Positions 22,201-29,505 of a DNA stretch of 64,000 bases are shown here, in pieces. The stretch is from positions 4,804,601 through 4,868,600 of the forward strand of contig OY987237.1 of NCBI GenBank assembly GCA_963920705.1. The letters are read 5' to 3'. The notes beneath the pieces were generated by a model. The model ran no database searches. It saw nothing but the letters and a program-made list of their open reading frames with translations, and was not told where the DNA came from. Positions within the stretch are counted from its first letter, which is position 1. Each line of letters opens with the position of its first letter. The translations under genes were made by a program, and so were the position numbers. Origin of the DNA: Odiellus spinosus. Its lineage: Eukaryota; Arthropoda; Arachnida; Opiliones; Phalangiidae.

Positions 22201-23195
22201 CAATGAAAAATATCTACAAATATAAATGGAAAACTACTGGGAAAACCCAACTCTGTGATAAAAAAGTTTATCACTGATCGGGTATTATTATCTAACGGGA
22301 TAACCAGGTATAAAGAAAAGTATCTTAAAGCAGCAAAATTAAGAATTTGCTTTTTGGGGTGCCAAACTTTAAAAAGCAAGGGTGTAATAGATATGTCAGA
22401 ATAACGCTGCCCAATTAGTACATAATTTATGAATTTGCAGCCAGTGATGTAGCGATGGGCTCTTATTTCAGTTTTGTTTTATAGTATAGTCTCCAGAAAT
22501 TGGGGGTGGCAAGATTTATCCTGATAATAAGTTATTTTCTATCAATACAGTAGTATCGTTTAAAGTCAAACAACCACTGGTTTAAAACAAGTGGAGGGTT
22601 TCTTGGCGCCCCTAACAAATTTGACGTTACTACACTACACAGTAGATTTACCTTACCATATTAGCATATATCAGGTCTGGTTCTTCTCTTTAGAAGGGGC
22701 GCCTGGAGCACCTACCACTTGCTTTAAAGGGGGTATAAACATCATGGATGTTCTGGACAATTAACGGATGAAATCCCCTTTCACGAGCCTGTTATAGAGC
22801 CCACGTTAAATCTTGCCTCCAAAATGGAAGCTCAGTGAAATCCACAGCAAATGAGAAAACTACAATCAAATGTTAAGCTAAAATCAATTTTTAACTTACT
22901 TCGTAAATTAGAGTTTTTTTAACCTGAATATTATGAAATAATTATTACTTTTTAGGGCAGCGTATTTTTGCAAGGCTCCGTTATTTGTATTTGTAATGTT
23001 ATAATCCTACAAACAAATATTGTTCGGCAATTGAGAAGTAGGGTTTAAAGACTTATTATGATTGTAATCCCAGATAATAAGACTAAACACTTTAACAGAG
23101 CCTTGCCTTAAAAGTGAAATGAAATATACTGGGTGGTTTCATTTTTGGGGGGTTTGAAATAAAATACCTCTCGCCGCATTATCAGAAGTATTCAT
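7159..23195 (-). CDS. ITPRID: ITPRID (KRAP/SSFA2/TESPA1)-like IP3-receptor-interacting protein, 19-exon model
   Basis: Assembled minus-strand exons: 23195-23168, 22009-20792, 20467-20383, 19350-19229, 18446-18398, 18322-18197, 17987-17956, 17895-17707, 17307-16915 (3' end uncertain), 11234-10833, 10738-10395, 10289-10232, 9751-9690, 9620-9067, 9007-8842, 8449-8319, 8249-8093, 7530-7309, 7248-7159. Phases agree at every junction; the model gives about 1475 residues (vertebrate KRAP is about 1260). Two regions match the family from memory: the IP3R-interacting domain (DPEEILLALGFGS..., then IPHRFLSQPSSARGVDLV) and the C-terminal coiled coil (ALVELQNMKHSLEQYR...). Between them the protein is serine-rich and disordered. 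Vertebrate members tether IP3 receptors to actin and help license calcium release near the plasma membrane; the same role here is inferred. Least certain are the first and last exons and the 17307/11234 junction. Confidence 0.8.
7309..7530 (-). CDS. ITPRID: ITPRID-like, coiled-coil exon
   Basis: 74 codons, phase 0 at both ends: acceptor CTTCTTAG before MSNLLREQGALCKQLDE, donor GAG|GTAATA. The heptad-like segment VSELSLLRQQLQIDQQSQHL continues the C-terminal coiled coil. Confidence 0.75.
8093..8249 (-). CDS. ITPRID: ITPRID-like, coiled-coil exon
   Basis: Encodes SSLESVHRLRLEIFREIGRM and onward to HAIEQ, then donor CAG|GTAAAT. It aligns with the KRAP segment that follows the mid-coil hinge (the vertebrate pattern is QLxxLRxxVRxELQDLE). 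Two in-frame acceptors lie 6 bp apart (starts 8249 or 8243), which would add or drop two residues. Confidence 0.8.
8319..8449 (-). CDS. ITPRID: ITPRID-like, coiled-coil exon with the best C-terminal family match
   Basis: Acceptor CAATTTTAG, then QNQALVELQNMKHSLEQYRV through LLSADQ, donor AT|GTAAGT. The spacing LQxMKxSLxxYRxQSQxLE mirrors the KRAP coiled coil (LQVMRRSLNLFRTQMMDLE). The opposite strand carries a chance 103-codon ORF. Confidence 0.85.
8842..9007 (-). CDS. ITPRID: ITPRID-like, internal exon
   Basis: Acceptor TTATTTTAG, donor GCG|GTAAGT. Encodes SKNGSDASCQVSVEDINEES, a basic RRRATW patch and PSQPSQSLLAQNIAF. Both phases match its neighbours. Confidence 0.75.
9067..9620 (-). CDS. 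ITPRID: ITPRID-like, long serine-rich exon
   Basis: 185 residues of disordered sequence: ELSIASSPPPSPNFSQRSRY, a PSSSSVSRNSSSGTI tract and SARKWAPIGGGNLPRHFQW. Acceptor GTATTCAAG, donor TG|GTACGC. Proline-directed serines suggest phosphorylation sites, by inference only. Confidence 0.75.
9690..9751 (-). CDS. ITPRID: ITPRID-like, small exon
   Basis: 62 bp between TATTGTAG and donor TTT|GTACGT, encoding SLSESSGFEDGHLCSPPGKF. KRAP has a comparable phrase (SDSSGFAEDST), which supports the assignment. Confidence 0.75.
9794..10208. mobile_element. TTAA-bounded MITE filling an ITPRID intron
   Basis: Left end TTAAAGGGAGAATGAAGCTT (9791) is mirrored by ATGTTGTAAGGCTTCATTCT plus ACCTTT (right edge 10208). 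The interior phrase GGAGGAATTAACTGGACCAG recurs in the element at 33031-33594. The element makes up most of the 480-bp intron 9752-10231. Confidence 0.7.
10232..10289 (-). CDS. ITPRID: ITPRID-like, small exon
   Basis: 58 bp, acceptor AATTATAG, donor GAAG|GTAATG. Encodes ITTGENGSPSNFHSPLTIE. Confidence 0.7.
10395..10738 (-). CDS. ITPRID: ITPRID-like, charged helical exon
   Basis: Encodes ESPQARSQRLKEVFQRLHKE, then RSLREQEENARKLL, a predicted charged helix, ending in ESFELEE. The donor is GAA|GTGAGA. An in-frame alternative acceptor five bases further in would remove the doubled EK. Confidence 0.75.
10833..11234 (-). CDS. ITPRID: ITPRID-like, basic/serine-rich exon
   Basis: Acceptor CCTTTTCAG, then MSPSDNKQPSAIANKIIEKL through the basic stretch AATAFKHGKVLKRSDSILDP to NSTTNSTPGTPPN, donor G|GTACAA. 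The upstream frame has an ATG two bases in, so an internal promoter producing only the C-terminal half is conceivable. Confidence 0.75.
12218..12610. mobile_element. Foldback element with TTAA-type left end
   Basis: Starts TTAAAGGGAGAATGCAACAT. Inside, TTAGCTGGATTCATGGAGAT (12367) is inverted as ATCTCCATGAATCCAGCTAA (12517), and AATATTAAACTAG is mirrored by CTAGTTTAATATT. The same architecture is present at 63300-63654. Confidence 0.65.
14864..14896. repeat. Small perfect hairpin
   Basis: AAACCATTTTGA and its exact complement TCAAAATGGTTT are separated by CCATA, inside the large ITPRID intron. Confidence 0.7.
14918..15117. mobile_element. Foldback element (same group as 2775)
   Basis: CTTTAAGTGACGGGTCTGTA at the left pairs imperfectly with CAGACCAACCACTTGCTATA at the right, and the centre contains TGCCTTTTTTAAGGTAAAA, as in the elements at 2775 and 22581. 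Confidence 0.4.
15928..16241. mobile_element. MITE with ~29-bp terminal inverted repeats
   Basis: GCCTCCTATATTTTATCAAA (15928) and the inverted TTTGATAAAATATAGGAGGC at the right edge form long terminal repeats (continuing GCCAGTGCA). The core holds a second hairpin at 16045-16112 (TCTCCCATTACAGTGGCAAC and its complement). It lies in an ITPRID intron. Confidence 0.75.
16826..17307 (-). CDS. ITPRID: ITPRID-like, exon after the IP3R-binding domain
   Basis: Acceptor CAGTTTCAG, then DYMYFPKADGGWDSKSGYAR and on to KLPEFWERMAEMDDLVFG and a serine tract. The reading frame runs to a stop at 16826. To join the exon at 11234 in phase the message must splice earlier; A|GTAGTT at 16915 is the best phase-compatible donor but is weak. 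Either that donor, an unseen intervening exon, or a genuine short isoform ending at 16826 explains the gap. Confidence 0.7.
17707..17895 (-). CDS. ITPRID: ITPRID-like, core of the IP3R-interacting domain
   Basis: This exon is the main reason for the family call. It encodes PEEILLALGFGSASQDPLAR, then IPHRFLSQPSSARGVDLVTF and LRQQEEEFQ. The vertebrate counterpart reads EEILYNLGFG, then [20 protein letters not shown]. The LGFG, IPxRF and S-A(R/K)G(V/I)D motifs are conserved in order and spacing. Acceptor CCATAG, donor G|GTAGGA. Confidence 0.9.
17956..17987 (-). CDS. ITPRID: ITPRID-like, 32-bp microexon-size exon
   Basis: Encodes SVESLLESRKE between CTTTACAG and donor G|GTACAA. It aligns with the KRAP segment SVSELLELYEED just before the LGFG motif, so the phase-perfect fit is also supported by homology. 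Confidence 0.8.
18197..18322 (-). CDS. ITPRID: ITPRID-like, internal exon
   Basis: Acceptor TTGTAATAG, donor AG|GTAAAT. Encodes PAQRKESLSPAGHHVSLADI and NSETSTFSTVSSLS; the end matches the serine-rich SGTVSSVS lead-in of KRAP. Confidence 0.75.
18398..18446 (-). CDS. ITPRID: ITPRID-like, 49-bp exon
   Basis: Encodes ARNIDGVVDASIPEIP between ACTTTTAG and AG|GTATAT. It is accepted because it restores the phase between the exons at 19350 and 18322. Confidence 0.65.
19229..19350 (-). CDS. ITPRID: ITPRID-like, internal exon
   Basis: Acceptor TTTTATAG, donor G|GTACTA. Encodes EVECVQAPEHSSVSHDSGYQ and SHGDVLPLFLEDNLNLGAE. KRAP has a similar acidic segment (EDDLSLGAEAN) at the same relative place. 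Confidence 0.8.
19636..19935. mobile_element. Inverted-repeat element in an ITPRID intron
   Basis: AAGCCTATTAATTCTTCACC near 19639 is mirrored by GGTGAATTAATAGGCTTATG near 19915. The GC-richer interior contains TGGTAGAGTTTCAAGC and a distant B-box-like GGATTTGAGTC, so a tRNA-derived origin is possible but weak. Confidence 0.45.
20383..20467 (-). CDS. ITPRID: ITPRID-like, N-terminal motif exon
   Basis: Acceptor ATAATTAG, donor AG|GTTAAA. Encodes QCSQPPKSPVTVQEWVNSID and LDGGGEE. The VQEWV core corresponds to the IAIWLKDC motif near the N-terminus of KRAP. Confidence 0.75.
20727..22009 (-). CDS. ITPRID: ITPRID-like, large 5' exon with alternative stop
   Basis: A long open frame after acceptor TTTTATTAG encodes a basic, serine-rich disordered region (SSPLLGARKKLSSSLSAIKR, KASKRPSIPNFQTRF) with one helical stretch (HLKAVLNVLRKNITPQEKLI). 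A donor LPLS|GTACGT at 20792/20791 splices in phase to the next exon. If it is not used the frame continues 21 codons to a TAA at 20727, giving a short protein that lacks the IP3R domain. Confidence 0.75.
22010..23167. other. First intron of the ITPRID-like model, with a foldback element
   Basis: Non-coding. A foldback element lies at 22581-22729: TTTAAAACAAGTGGAGGGTT and GGCGCCCCT at the left, AGGGGCGCC and CACTTGCTTTAAAGG at the right. It has the same type of ends as the element at 2775. Confidence 0.5.
23168..23195 (-). CDS. ITPRID: ITPRID-like, candidate first coding exon
   Basis: ATG at 23195 opens MNTSDNAAR and reaches donor G|GTATTT at 23167. The leftover base joins the exon at 22009 in phase (GAT). 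This is the only short ATG-donor unit I noticed upstream with the right phase, but 28 bp is little evidence. Confidence 0.4.
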
Positions 23196-25103
23196 GGCAA
23201 AGATGCAAGAAATGAGAAAGACGATTTGGTAGTAGAGCATGAAGGTTGGTAGAGGGCTATCCAACACCAAAGATTCTTTATAAAAACATTAAATTATAAT
23301 TGCTTCATTCGCAATACAACCTTGACCTTTTTCAATAAAAAAATATGAAAAACCCACTTCAAAGTGTGAACTACATACTTTTTAACAAAGTAGTGGATTG
23401 AATTACGGTTAAAATTTTTAAATATATGGTTTCAGATCCTCCATGGATTTTATGTTCAAAACTATATCACCAATAAACTAACAAATAAAATCAAGGATTG
23501 TTGAGTCACAAGCGTCCCACTTAAAAATCTGTGGGGAACCTAAAGTACTTAATTGCGGGGCATCTTAGCGAGATAAAGTAGGAAAATTTACTGACCACTC
23601 GCATTCATTTTCGTTAACAAAATTAAATAAACACGATAGGCGAAGGCAATATTTAAAACCATACTGGACTTTCCTTAAAACCATACATTAAAACACCACA
23701 ATATATTGTAGAGGTATTCTGATCAGAATACAAAACAATTGTTAAATACAAAACTAAACTCATAAATCGCTTCCGATAGACGAATGAGAATAATATAATG
23801 ATGGGTAAAACCAGTTTCTTACAAAAAAAACTTAAATAAAACATGTTCAAAAACAACTTACTATTTCTTGGATCCTTTTTTCCTTACAAAACTAACCTCT
23901 CAAAGATTTTTAAAGCCCTGACCCTATTCAACCTAAAAAAACAAGGGGTCATCAGTCACCCACCCCCAACTAAAAGTTAACTTTTTCAAAAAATCCTAAA
24001 AATTTAGAACATTTCCGCAAAGGCTTATGATACGCGACCGAAAATAAACAATTGCTAGAAGTTAAGAGATCGCTTTACTAGTTTCAATATCGGTATTACG
24101 AGAAAGGAGAACGTAATTGCACAATGACTTACCTAATGAGATTTAAGAATTAAGTTAAGGTCAGTTCTCGAATCCGTAATTGACGCCGCCATAAACTTCT
24201 TTACAAACTCGAAAATCCCGACTTCTCTGCTTCTGTGGCCATGAAATTACTGTCTGCTTATAATAAAAATGCGAGAAACGACAGCGATTGGTGTTTAGAA
24301 AACAAGTTGGGATTCAGGAAATTTATACCAAAAGGTGCTGCCACCTAGAGGTAAATGATAAATACCTCGAAATTTGAACGCAACATCGTAGTATCGCGCA
24401 TAAAATCATAGCATACTTTTAAAAATTTGAATGTTTAAGGTGTTTAATATATTTTGATTGTAGATAAATTATTTCTCAAAATAAACGTAATAATATGGCA
24501 TTGATTTTGGGCTTCTTCGACCACTCTGAAAGCCATTGACGCAGTTAGAGCATCCCAAAACCAGATGACTGTGACGAACCATAATGTCTTATTTACCAAA
24601 ATTTGCAATACATTTTTCACACACAGCCTCACTCACCTCCTCGATCTGTCACTCATGAAGGTCCGTATAAGAAATAAGCAGCTTCTTGCCTTTGGCTAAA
24701 TTAAATTGATTAGGGAAATAACTTGGTATGGTGACCAACTGACTCCCTATTCCTAGCATTCCATCGATACTCTTAGGGATGTTTTTCATATACTCCTGGT
24801 ATTGGCTGCAAGCATGCTGAAAGTCAAAACATGCCATCTCATTTTACAGGATGATTTGTATGAATATTTTTTGAATGCATATTTCAGTCACTTTGGTTTA
24901 ACTAATTTATCTTTTGAATTTTTTAATAGTGTGCCTATAAAGTATTTTAATTTTAGTTGTAATTAAATTTGTCGAAACAAAATAATATTTTGCCTTCTGT
25001 TTGTAATTATATATTATTATTGACTGAATTAATTTATGCAACAATCTACTGGAAATGTATTAAACAAAATTATTAAAATTCCTTATTTCGACTAGGAAAG
25101 TTA
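23196..25103. other. Intergenic stretch between ITPRID and POLDIP2
   Basis: Likely promoter region of the ITPRID-like gene plus AT-rich DNA. Minus-strand ORFs at 24837-24649 (MACFDFQHACSQYQEYM...) and 24632-24444, separated by one TGA, have coding-like composition (GIGSQLVTIPSYFPNQF). I cannot assign them to a family; they may be remnants of one decayed gene. Confidence 0.3.
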
Positions 25104-25109
25104 TTTATT
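25104..25109 (-). terminator. Possible POLDIP2 polyadenylation signal
   Basis: AATAAA on the minus strand, about 220 bp after the POLDIP2 stop codon. Confidence 0.3.
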
Positions 25110-25330
25110 GTCTTTTTCTCATCTTTACAAGTTATAATTTACAAATGATGGGTTCTTCATTTAAAGTGAAACCCTAATCAAAGGAAAATTCAAGAATGAA
25201 GTCTATGGTAAAAAAACCCAAAAAAAATCGTATAATTCTTGAATTTCCCAAAATAATGACATTCCAAAATCTGTACAAGAATTCCATTATGGTAGCTAAT
25301 TCGTAAAACTTAAAAAAAAAACTTATCTTC

Positions 25331-26587
25331 CTAAATTTGATTATTTCCCGGATCATGTTTGCTTTCGAGGCTAAAGGGTGGAATTCGACAGTCAAAGGTG
25401 TACCCATCTTCTCGCTCCATTCTAAAAGTGCCCCACATATGACCCGAAGGAGCTTGCAAACTAACGTGACTGCTGTATTGAAAAGCTGGTTGCGTCTTGG
25501 ATAAAACAGGCTCTTGACCCACTACTCCTCTACCTCGAACCGTTTCCAAAGTTCCGGACAAACTAAAGATTCTCCAGTGTCTTTCTCTCAGCTGAACCGC
25601 CATTTCTCCAAGGTTTTCCATACGGATACAATAGCGCCACCAAAAAACTGTGGCATTTTGGGCGGCTCGACATCCCATGTAAAATGGAATGACTGTTACT
25701 CTGATATTTTCCGTCGTTTCCTTGTGAACTAGGCGATAAAAAATGAGAGATTTCAGAAAAACTTTTGTTTTAAAAGCTGAAATTTGTTCTCAAAATATTT
25801 TCCGACATTTATGAATTTTAATCAATTTATTACAAATATATATAAAATCTTTGCATTTAATTATCCCTTTAACTAGAATTTTCTTTGCAACTTTATCGTA
25901 ATTTATGTATAGCAAATGGTCTATTTTCATTACAATTTTAAAAAATATTTTACCATCTGAAAGTTCCAGCCAAGGATGATTCTTTTCTTGCCAAGCTCTT
26001 AGAGTTTCTCTAGATGAAAAGGGCGGATCTTTCTCTGTGTCATGCATTAAAAATTTCTCAAAGAGTTCGTGTTGGATGGGTTGACTTTCGTTCGAACTTT
26101 GGGTCCAAGAATAAGGTTGAAGGTCATCATGGGCAACGTAATCTAGTCCCGGGATAGCGAATAAAAATCTGCTGTTGTCTTGATTTCCCAGAAAGGTTAC
26201 GGCTTCAGTTTGAGTTCTCACAAATGGGCAATCTCGGGCGTCGATTAAAACTTGATAATAAGTGTGAGTGTGTCCCTTAACTTCTCTTCCAACGTGATTG
26301 TAGCTACCATTTTCTTCATTGGGACGGGACTCTTTTTTATTTGGTACATCTCGATCGTACACTCTGGCCATCCATGGGAACAACGTTATGCCTCTATATC
26401 CAAAGACTTTATGCAAAAAAAGTTGCCCAGTATCATACTTTCCTTCAGATTTTGGTGCCTCTAGTTTTCCAACTTCGGCGAGTCTAGTTGTTGTGTACGA
26501 AGCTCTACTAAGTGTTTGAAGAAGGAAAGAAACCCTTTTCTTCGCCAGAGTTTTAGTGAAGTTAATTTTTCTTAATAAATTTGGCAT
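25331..26587 (-). CDS. POLDIP2: POLDIP2 (polymerase delta-interacting protein 2), two exons
   Basis: Exons 26587-25954 and 25728-25331 join across a 225-bp intron (SDG|GTAAAA; CCTAG|TTCACAAGG) to give 343 residues; the human protein has 368. The N-terminus (MPNLLRKINFTKTLAKKRV...) is basic with few acidic residues, like a mitochondrial targeting peptide. Residues ~55-190 form the YccV-like domain (YDTGQLFLHKVFGYRGITLF, HTHTYYQVLIDARDCPFVR). After the junction comes the ApaG/DUF525 domain (VTVIPFYMGCRAAQ, WWRYCIRMENLG, RHWRIFSLSGTLETVRGRGV, PAFQYSSHVSL, GHMWGTF). The family protein is mainly mitochondrial and also binds DNA polymerase delta, PCNA and PrimPol. The model is complete from ATG to stop. 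Confidence 0.95.
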
Positions 26588-28937
26588 GTCCTCTCGGTCT
26601 TGATAATCTAACCAACTAATGTACAGTAACGAAGCTTGAAGCCCTGGATAAATACAATTTACAGGTAAGAACGATTAATTTAAACTTTTGAAGCCATTAC
26701 CACCAAAATTTTAAGCCCCCAAAAAGACCTTTAAATTGCTATAGCAGTAATTGTTACCTGGAAAATACACGTCTTACGAGATAAGAATTAAGGAAAAAAC
26801 AGATTCACATATTTATATCGTTAAGATAACTTAAATTTGTAGAATTTAAAAGACTAAAACTTACTTAGTAGGCCTTTTTATAGGAATAGGAATTATTTTA
26901 ATAACCACATTAACCCTAGGAAAGAGCCTACGGAGTACCTACGGACAGTCCGGGATAATCATGCATTAACCCCGACTCGTAGGGTTGCGGTAGCGGCGTA
27001 GCGCTAGGAGGTTTACGCCACCTACCACCCGGCCAATTCTTATGCCATTGTTGTGTCAGTGAGCCTAATATTGCTTGTAAATTATGTAGAGGCAAAGGCT
27101 GGAGGTGCCAATTCTATTTATATCGGTTCCGCGAGGCATACCAAACGACCTAAAGGCTATTCACTTATGTCGGCGGTAGCTCCGGTATGCTTTACTGAAC
27201 CGAGCCATAAATGACGCAGGACCAACGACGTAAATTAAAAGGACGGCATTTTCAAGATTAACAGAATCCTAAATAAAAAATGATAATAAAAAATATAAAA
27301 ATATTATATTTCAAAGCAAACAGTTAATAATGACATTTTAATAGCCAAAGTGAGTAATTTACATATAAAACTTCAGATTTATTGATTTTGGGGAAAATTT
27401 ATTTCTTGTTTCATTTCAACAATAGGTTTTCTTTTAAAATTTGCTCATGTCAATGCCATAACATTTTCCATCATTATTTTTCCAAATAAGAATTTTTTTC
27501 ACTAACCAATTAATAAATGGCACTTAAATTTTGAGCCTCAAAACTTTTCCACTTCTTAGTTATTGACGAGGCTTGTATTTTTACTGATAATTCTAATAAG
27601 CAAAAGAGATCTTAACATTTAATTTTAAATTCTTCTAATTAACCACACAAAAAAATGACATTATGTAATTAAAAACCCTTAAAATTAGGGCTGAAATATT
27701 TGCGTGATTAATATTTGAATAAATGATAAATTCTTTAAATTTTGTTTTTTTTACAAAAAGATGGGAAAAACAAACCAATTAAAGATTTGAGGTTTTAAAC
27801 CAGCTATTGCATTGAGATAAATCTTTGAAAAATTTTTTTAATAGAAGCGAAAAACCACTCTTTTTTTTTACGAGAATATACAATGAACTGACAACAGTGA
27901 ATTTTTTCCTGGCCATAGTCTTATTATTTACGTTATCTTTTTTAAACTTTCCTTCGCACAAACTCTAAAAATAAAAAAAATAAGAGGCACCTAGGCTTAA
28001 AGGTAGCGTAATTTCTATTAATTTAACATAACCTAAGCTAATACGCGTTAGATATCGCATACAATAATTAAAACGTGAAAAATCCAAAAATTATTGAATT
28101 TTAGTCTAAAATTGTCACTGTTAAAAAAAAAAAAAGTTTCATAGGGCTAGTATTAAAGGGATAATAAAATAAATTTTAAATTTAGAATGAATAATTGAAT
28201 TCTGAATATTTTGAGACCAAAAGTTTTTCTTTTAAAACATTTTTGCTTGTGATGAATACCCGTTTAAATAATTTAAACCTTTTTACTGCTAGGGTAGAAA
28301 GTTGACTAAAACTATTCAATGTATAATTTTAAGTTTTTTAAATAATACATTTTACCATTGTGAATTGGTAGAATAGAAAACCTTCACATTTCATTATCCC
28401 TTTAAAACCTTGAATCAAAATTCCTGAATATTTCCAATCTTTAATTTTAATACAGTACCTTTATTTTATGATTATTATAATTTTTTTTCTTCACTATGTA
28501 CACATTATGATTAAGCATTTCTCAGTGGGGGTTGTATTACATTTTTAATTTTAACGCGGCTATTTCATTGTCAAAAAAATGGTTACTGCTATTAAAATCA
28601 TATTTTTTTTTAATATCTAAATTGGGCTAAGGAAAACACTACTGCGATATTTTTATTTCAATTCTTAATTAAAGAGAAATGCTAAGCCCCGCAATAATAA
28701 AAAAATTATATTTATATATATAGTTCTACATATAGTAGGCTTGTTTTCGGTTAACGTGATCAGTTTTGGGTAAGTTTTTGTTGTTTTTTTTTTGTCCCCA
28801 TTTAAGATAGTGTTCAAAAAACAACCGCGTTACGTTAAATTTACAACCGAAAACGTTATAACCTACCACATTGTAGAGTATCGTTAATTTTATATTTTTT
28901 TTCTTTACGTTATGGCGAGCGTAATATACAACGTTGG
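26588..28937. other. Intergenic stretch between POLDIP2 and UBE2H
   Basis: No gene. A GC-rich block at about 26920-27250 contains a hairpin (TCGGTTCCGCGAGGCATACC at 27122, complement-like GGTATGCTTTACTGAACCGA at 27184) and is probably an inserted element. 28153-28405 is a TTAA-type element. The part nearest 28937 would be UBE2H 3' UTR. Confidence 0.45.
28153..28405. mobile_element. TTAA-bounded short element
   Basis: Left end TTAAAGGGATAATAAAATAA, right end CACATTTCATTATCCCTTTA followed by AA. Only the outer ~15 bp are inverted, as in the other members of this group. Confidence 0.5.
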
Positions 28938-29495
28938 TTATAGCTCCATCTGAAACGTTTCGTTCTTGGTCTCATCGTCAGAGAAGTCACTCATGGAACT
29001 TTCGCTGCTCGATTCGTCCTCTTCTTGTTCTCTTAGAGCCTCCTCGGTGGCGTATTTTTTCACGTATTCTTGAACTTTTTTCTTATATTCCTCCGGTTTA
29101 TGCAGATACATGGCTGCGGCGTCCCCATTCAAGGGGTCGATCGGGTTTGGATAAGTCAAAAGTTGAGGCAAAAACGAGTCAAAGATATTTGACAAGTCAT
29201 AAAGGGCCGTCCACGCTTGGTTAATGACGTCCAGGCACACGGTTCCAGAGACTTCGTCGATGTTTGGGTGATAAATTTTGTTCATAAAACCGATGGAGGG
29301 TGACTTAAACGGGTAGTTCTCGGGTAAATCAACTCGTACTTTCCATACACCCCCTTCGTAAGGTGTACTTTTTGGTCCGTAAAATTTAACGCAAAATTCG
29401 TTTAAACCCCCCAAAATGGTCACCTCGTGTTTACTTTCGATCAGTTTTATGACGTCAGTATCCATCCGTCTTTTACCAGCGCTAGGGGACGACAT
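28938..29495 (-). CDS. UBE2H: UBE2H-type E2 ubiquitin-conjugating enzyme, intronless
   Basis: A single uninterrupted frame of 185 residues (human UBE2H: 183). It starts [20 protein letters not shown] and contains the UBC fold throughout. The E2 signature [20 protein letters not shown] carries the catalytic cysteine in TVCLDV. The C-terminal tail is acidic and serine-rich ([20 protein letters not shown]), typical of UBE2H, which transfers ubiquitin to histones and works with the CTLH/GID ligase. No intron interrupts the frame. Divergence from human is conservative, with no frameshift or stop, so it looks functional. The start is fixed by conservation of MSSP. Confidence 0.96.
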   Translation of the reverse strand: MSSPSAGKRRMDTDVIKLIESKHEVTILGGLNEFCVKFYGPKSTPYEGGVWKVRVDLPENYPFKSPSIGFMNKIYHPNIDEVSGTVCLDVINQAWTALYDLSNIFDSFLPQLLTYPNPIDPLNGDAAAMYLHKPEEYKKKVQEYVKKYATEEALREQEEDESSSESSMSDFSDDETKNETFQMEL

Positions 29496-29497
29496 TT

Positions 29498-29505
29498 TAT
29501 CGATA
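29498..29505. promoter_or_regulatory. DRE-like site (TATCGATA) next to the UBE2H start
   Basis: The palindrome TATCGATA ends two bases before the UBE2H start codon. In Drosophila this is the DREF-bound DNA-replication-related element common in housekeeping promoters. Position is seen; function is inferred, and the site would have to lie in a very short 5' UTR or at the initiation region. Confidence 0.4.
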
